Positions 6,617 through 7,426 of a stretch of 7,426 bases of DNA are shown in pieces. Source of the DNA: an uncultured Flavobacteriales bacterium. GTDB taxonomy: Bacteria > Bacteroidota > Bacteroidia > Palsa-965. The notes below the pieces were generated by a model. It saw only the letters and a program-made list of their open reading frames with translations. It did not search any database and was not told the origin of the DNA. The translations under genes and the position numbers were made by a program. The DNA is taken from positions 1-7,426 of the forward strand of contig CAMLEF010000236.1 of NCBI GenBank assembly GCA_946478675.1, given 5' to 3'. Every line of letters begins with the position of its first letter. Position 1 is the first letter of the stretch.

Positions 6617-7141
6617 ATGGCACTGATCGTAAAAGACTCACAGATACCCGGGGCAGGCAAAGGCCTGTTCACCACCACGCTGATCCGCAAAGGACAGAAG
6701 GTGGTCGAATACCGCGGAGAAATCATCGACAACAAAGAATACTGGCGCCGCGTGAAGCGGGAAGAAGATTATTACGTGATGGAGCTCAAGCCCAATCGCA
6801 GCATCGACGCCATGTATACGAAGCAATTCAAGGCGCGTTATGCGAATGACGCTGCCGGAATTTCGCGCGTGAAAGGGCTCAGCAACAACTGCGACTACGC
6901 GGAGCACGACGACAAGATCTACATCGAAGCGCGCCGCGATATTTACCCGGGCGAGGAAATTTTCGTCAATTACACGAAAGGCTATTGGGATTCCGTCCGC
7001 TGGCGGCGTTACAAAGCGAAGCAGCGGGAGAAGCGCGCTAAAGAGCGTGCACGTGTGAGAGCGGCGAAGGAAAAAGCGAAAGCAAAAGCGACGCGGGCCA
7101 AAGCAAAAGCTAAAAAGGCGAAAGCGGCACGACGCAAATAA
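6617..7141 (+). CDS. SET-domain protein-lysine N-methyltransferase with basic tail
   Basis: SET enzymes transfer methyl groups from S-adenosylmethionine to lysine side chains of proteins. This 174-residue protein is a minimal SET domain (1-125) with the expected motifs in order: IPGAGKGLFTT (10-20, cofactor loop), VVEYRGEIID (29-38), SIDA (62-65), RYANDAAG with LSNNCDY (74-94, counterpart of the eukaryotic RFxNHSC pseudoknot motif) and GEEIFVNYTKGYW (112-124, containing the catalytic-type tyrosine). No pre-SET or zinc-binding cysteines are present. Residues 128-174 form a tail with 14 Lys, 11 Arg and 14 Ala in 47 residues, resembling histone H1 or chlamydial Hc proteins. It may bind nucleic acid or be self-methylated; both are inference. 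The ATG at 6617 is fixed by the -7 box and by family length. Substrate unknown. Confidence 0.9.
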   Translation: MALIVKDSQIPGAGKGLFTTTLIRKGQKVVEYRGEIIDNKEYWRRVKREEDYYVMELKPNRSIDAMYTKQFKARYANDAAGISRVKGLSNNCDYAEHDDKIYIEARRDIYPGEEIFVNYTKGYWDSVRWRRYKAKQREKRAKERARVRAAKEKAKAKATRAKAKAKKAKAARRK

Positions 7142-7144
7142 TTG

Positions 7145-7176
7145 AAAAGCCCCGGCACTGCTGACCGGGGCTTTTT
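7145..7176. terminator. Bidirectional intrinsic terminator between SET and DUF4256 genes
   Basis: AAAAGCCCCGG (7145-7155) and CCGGGGCTTTT (7165-7175) form an 11-bp perfect stem with a nine-base loop. A T-run follows on the plus strand and the A-run at 7145-7148 supplies Ts on the minus strand. It starts 4 bases after the SET stop codon and lies about 30 bases beyond the stop of the convergent minus-strand gene, so it can serve both. Confidence 0.93.
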
Positions 7177-7205
7177 GTTGGACAAATCTCAAGGACAAAT
7201 TCGCA

Positions 7206-7426
7206 TCACACGCGCAATGCCCCGCGGAACCCGCGCGCTGCGTAATAACTCTGTGCGCCGTTGTGATAGGTGAACACGTGCTCGTAACGACGATCGCAGA
7301 ACAGCGCGCCGCCGTGTTTGCGGATGGCTTCCGGCGTCAGTATCCAGCTCGACGTTTTCGCATCAAATTTTCCGAGCTGCTGCAGGAAGCGGTACTCTTC
7401 TTCGTTCAGCAATTCGATGCCCATGG
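7206..7426 (-). CDS. DUF4256 family protein, C-terminal part
   Basis: About 73 codons remain of a family whose members are usually near 185 residues and have no established function. The visible part reads MGIELLNEEEYRFLQQLGKF, TSSWILTPEAIRKHGGALF, then CDRRYEHVFTYHNGAQSYYA and ARGFRGALRV before the stop. The run GGALFCDRRY...VFxYHNGAxSYYAARGFRG is the strongly conserved end of DUF4256. The methionine encoded at 7424-7422 is probably internal rather than the start, since the family has over 100 residues before this point. The true 5' end lies beyond the window edge. It is convergent with the SET gene and shares a terminator with it. Confidence 0.88.
   Translation of the reverse strand, partial: MGIELLNEEEYRFLQQLGKFDAKTSSWILTPEAIRKHGGALFCDRRYEHVFTYHNGAQSYYAARGFRGALRV

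Noticed and set aside
7422..7424. ATG as the true start of the DUF4256 gene
   Set aside because: The family is much longer on the N-terminal side and this methionine aligns with an internal position; the frame continues off the window edge.

Overview
The window is almost entirely from a member of the Bacteroidota. The evidence is two type IX secretion (T9SS) cargo proteins with C-terminal sorting domains, a GWxTD-domain protein, start sites without Shine-Dalgarno sequences, and TAnnTTTG-like -7 promoter boxes just upstream of most starts. The gene content would fit a Chitinophagales/Sphingobacteriales-type genome of moderate GC, but the exact lineage is inference. The first ~200 bases do not belong with the rest: they encode an in-frame internal piece of an alphaproteobacterial (Hyphomicrobiales-like) FtsZ, joined tail-to-tail at about 196-213 to a truncated Bacteroidota glycosyltransferase. 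This looks like an assembly or amplification chimera.

Layout: 1-213 (+) ftsZ fragment; 196-603 (-) family 2 glycosyltransferase, 3' end lost at the join; 680-2179 (-) secreted GWxTD-domain protein; 2379-3311 (-) DNRLRE/CBM96-like T9SS cargo; 3460-5670 (-) large HYR-repeat T9SS cargo with a glycine-rich ALK-like domain inserted into its first HYR repeat; 5821-6216 (-) small four-helix membrane protein; 6217-6616 intergenic, holding two promoters, a hairpin and a possible decayed lipoprotein gene; 6617-7141 (+) SET-domain protein-lysine methyltransferase with a histone-H1-like basic tail; 7206-7426 (-) the C-terminal end of a DUF4256 protein, cut by the window edge.

The genes look like separate transcription units rather than an operon. 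Strong intrinsic terminators follow the two T9SS cargo genes. A bidirectional terminator sits between the convergent SET and DUF4256 genes. Individual -7 boxes can be placed before six genes. The two cargo proteins would be exported through the Sec system and then the T9SS to the cell surface or medium. The glycosyltransferase would act in the cytoplasm on a surface polysaccharide. No defence system, CRISPR array, mobile element or RNA gene was seen. The most unusual items are the SET enzyme with its lysine/arginine/alanine tail, the domain-in-domain layout of the HYR protein, and the interphylum join.
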